Part shown: piece after piece, positions 63,044-64,000 of the stretch | Layout: every line of letters starts with the position of its first letter | Numbering within the stretch: the stretch's first letter is position 1 | Assembly: GCF_013523055.1 (NCBI RefSeq) | Contig: NZ_JAAMQM010000014.1 | Coordinates: 62,001-126,000, forward strand | DNA: 64,000 bases | Origin: Pseudomonas capeferrum | Lineage (GTDB): Bacteria; Pseudomonadota; Gammaproteobacteria; Pseudomonadales; Pseudomonadaceae | Direction: 5' to 3' | Made by a program: the position numbers and the translations under genes | Notes under the pieces: generated by a model | Seen by the model: the letters and a program-made list of their open reading frames with translations, nothing else | Databases searched by the model: none | What the model was told of the DNA's origin: nothing

Positions 63044-64000
63044 ATGGATACCTTGAGCTACCTGGGTCAGGGCTTCGGCGTCGCCCTGACCCCTTACAAC
63101 CTGGTCACGGCCCTCAGCGGCACGCTGATCGGAACCGTGGTCGGCCTGCTGCCAGGCCTTGGCCCCATCAACGGCGTGGCGCTGCTGATCCCCATCGCCT
63201 TTGCCCTGGGCCTGCCGCCGGAATCGGCGCTGATCCTGCTGGCGGCGGTCTACCTGGGCTGCGAATACGGCGGGCGGATCAGTTCGATCCTGCTCAACAT
63301 CCCCGGCGAAGCCTCTACCGTGATGACCACCCTCGACGGCTATCCCATGGCCCGCCAGGGCCTGGCCGGCGTGGCCCTGTCGCTGTCGGCCTGGAGTTCG
63401 TTCATCGGTGCCTTCATCGCTACCTGCGGCATGGTGCTGTTCGCGCCACTGTTGGCGAAATGGGCGATTGCCTTCGGTCCCGCGGAATACTTCGTGCTGA
63501 TGGTGTTTGCCATCGTCTGCCTGGGCGGGATGGCCGGCGACAAGCCACTGAAGACGTTCATCGCGGCGCTGATCGGCCTGTTCCTCTCCAGTGTCGGCAT
63601 CGATGCCAACAGCGGTGTGTACCGCTTCACTGGCGACAGCGTCCACCTGGCCGACGGTATTCAGTTCGTCGTCCTGGTGCTGGGCCTGTTCTCCATCAGC
63701 GAGATCCTGCTGCTGCTAGAGAAGACCCACCATGGCCATCAGGCCGTCAAGGCCACCGGGCGCATGCTGTTCAACTTCAAGGAAGCGGCGTCGGTCTTCG
63801 CTGTCAACATCCGCTGCGGGCTGCTCGGCTTCATCATGGGTGTATTGCCCGGGGCCGGCGCGACCCTGGCCAGCGCCGTGGCCTACATGACCGAAAAGCG
63901 CATGGCGGGAGCCTCCGGGACCTTCGGCAAAGGCGACAAGCGCGGCCTCGCCGCGCCTGAGACCGCCATCGGCGCTTCCTGCTGCGGAGCCCTGGTGCCG
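63044..64000 (+). CDS. tctA: Tricarboxylate transporter large membrane subunit TctA (partial)
   Basis: The first 319 residues of the large permease are present; the gene runs off the window. The TctA family pattern is clear: N-terminal GLLPGLGPINGVALLIP, GCEYGGRISSILLNIPGEAS with MTTLDGYPMARQG, and a second inverted copy GVLPGAGATLASAVAYMTEKR near the window end. Multiple TM helices are evident. It starts 3 nt after the tctB stop, preceded by GGAG. Confidence 0.94.
   Translation, partial: MDTLSYLGQGFGVALTPYNLVTALSGTLIGTVVGLLPGLGPINGVALLIPIAFALGLPPESALILLAAVYLGCEYGGRISSILLNIPGEASTVMTTLDGYPMARQGLAGVALSLSAWSSFIGAFIATCGMVLFAPLLAKWAIAFGPAEYFVLMVFAIVCLGGMAGDKPLKTFIAALIGLFLSSVGIDANSGVYRFTGDSVHLADGIQFVVLVLGLFSISEILLLLEKTHHGHQAVKATGRMLFNFKEAASVFAVNIRCGLLGFIMGVLPGAGATLASAVAYMTEKRMAGASGTFGKGDKRGLAAPETAIGASCCGALVP

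Noticed and set aside
61463..63646. 727-codon minus-strand frame across tctC, tctB and tctA
   Set aside because: Its translation is rich in Q, G, H and R with no domain, and three well-recognised genes run on the opposite strand.

Overview
The window looks like chromosomal DNA of a fluorescent Pseudomonas of the P. putida/P. entomophila group. The evidence is high GC content, gene order (argF–glpFKRD–aatJQMP–aauSR; znuD–oprB–gcd–lon; cmoAB; pdxJ–recO–era–rnc–lepB–lepA–mucD–mucB–mucA–algU–nadB; tctED/opdH–tctCBA), and putida-type REP-like repeats. No rRNA, tRNA, CRISPR, phage or transposase gene was seen. The window starts inside argF and ends inside tctA.

Layout. (1) 1-14.5 kb is a nutrient block. 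It holds the argF end, an orphan ABC ATPase and ybaK, then the glycerol regulon (glpF, glpK, glpR, glpD) with GlpR operators. Next come the acidic amino acid transporter aatJQMP and its two-component system aauS/aauR, with two AauR boxes and a sigma-54 promoter upstream of aatJ. (2) 14-21.5 kb holds glpM, a secreted hydrolase, metR, a Nudix hydrolase and the giant helicase lhr. (3) 21.5-30.9 kb is more variable. It holds a REP-like element with 71-bp inverted repeats, an OpgC-type membrane acyltransferase, a large divergent class A PBP-like protein, a PadR regulator with a siderophore-interacting reductase under a Fur-like box, a Pr6Pr membrane protein, a VF530 protein and a ZnuD-type receptor under a Zur-like box. 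(4) 31-37.5 kb encodes glucose uptake and oxidation (oprB, gcd) and a Lon protease with a sigma-32 promoter.

(5) 37.5-40.9 kb is the most unusual locus: three minus-strand genes of the alpha-xenorhabdolysin (XaxAB/YaxAB) pore-forming toxin family. Two are standard A and B subunits. The third is a second A-type paralogue whose predicted membrane-insertion segment is replaced by polar and charged residues. The locus sits between lon and a chagasin-like inhibitor gene, and its last gene overlaps the 3' end of lon by 8 nt. A two-component toxin that has become a three-component one is the best candidate here for an undescribed system.

(6) 41-57.9 kb is core housekeeping: tRNA wobble modification (cmoAB), the pdxJ–lepA cluster, the AlgU/MucABD envelope-stress module, nadB, ygfX/sdhE, ygfZ and an HDOD protein. 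(7) 57.9-64 kb is the tricarboxylate system: sensor/regulator tctE/tctD divergent from the porin opdH and transporter genes tctC, tctB and tctA.

A recurring theme is that glpF, aatJ, opdH and tctC all carry A-rich AAnAAnAA tracts beside the ribosome binding site, the type of motif bound by Hfq/Crc in catabolite repression. Both transport operons also have strong hairpins just after the binding-protein gene.
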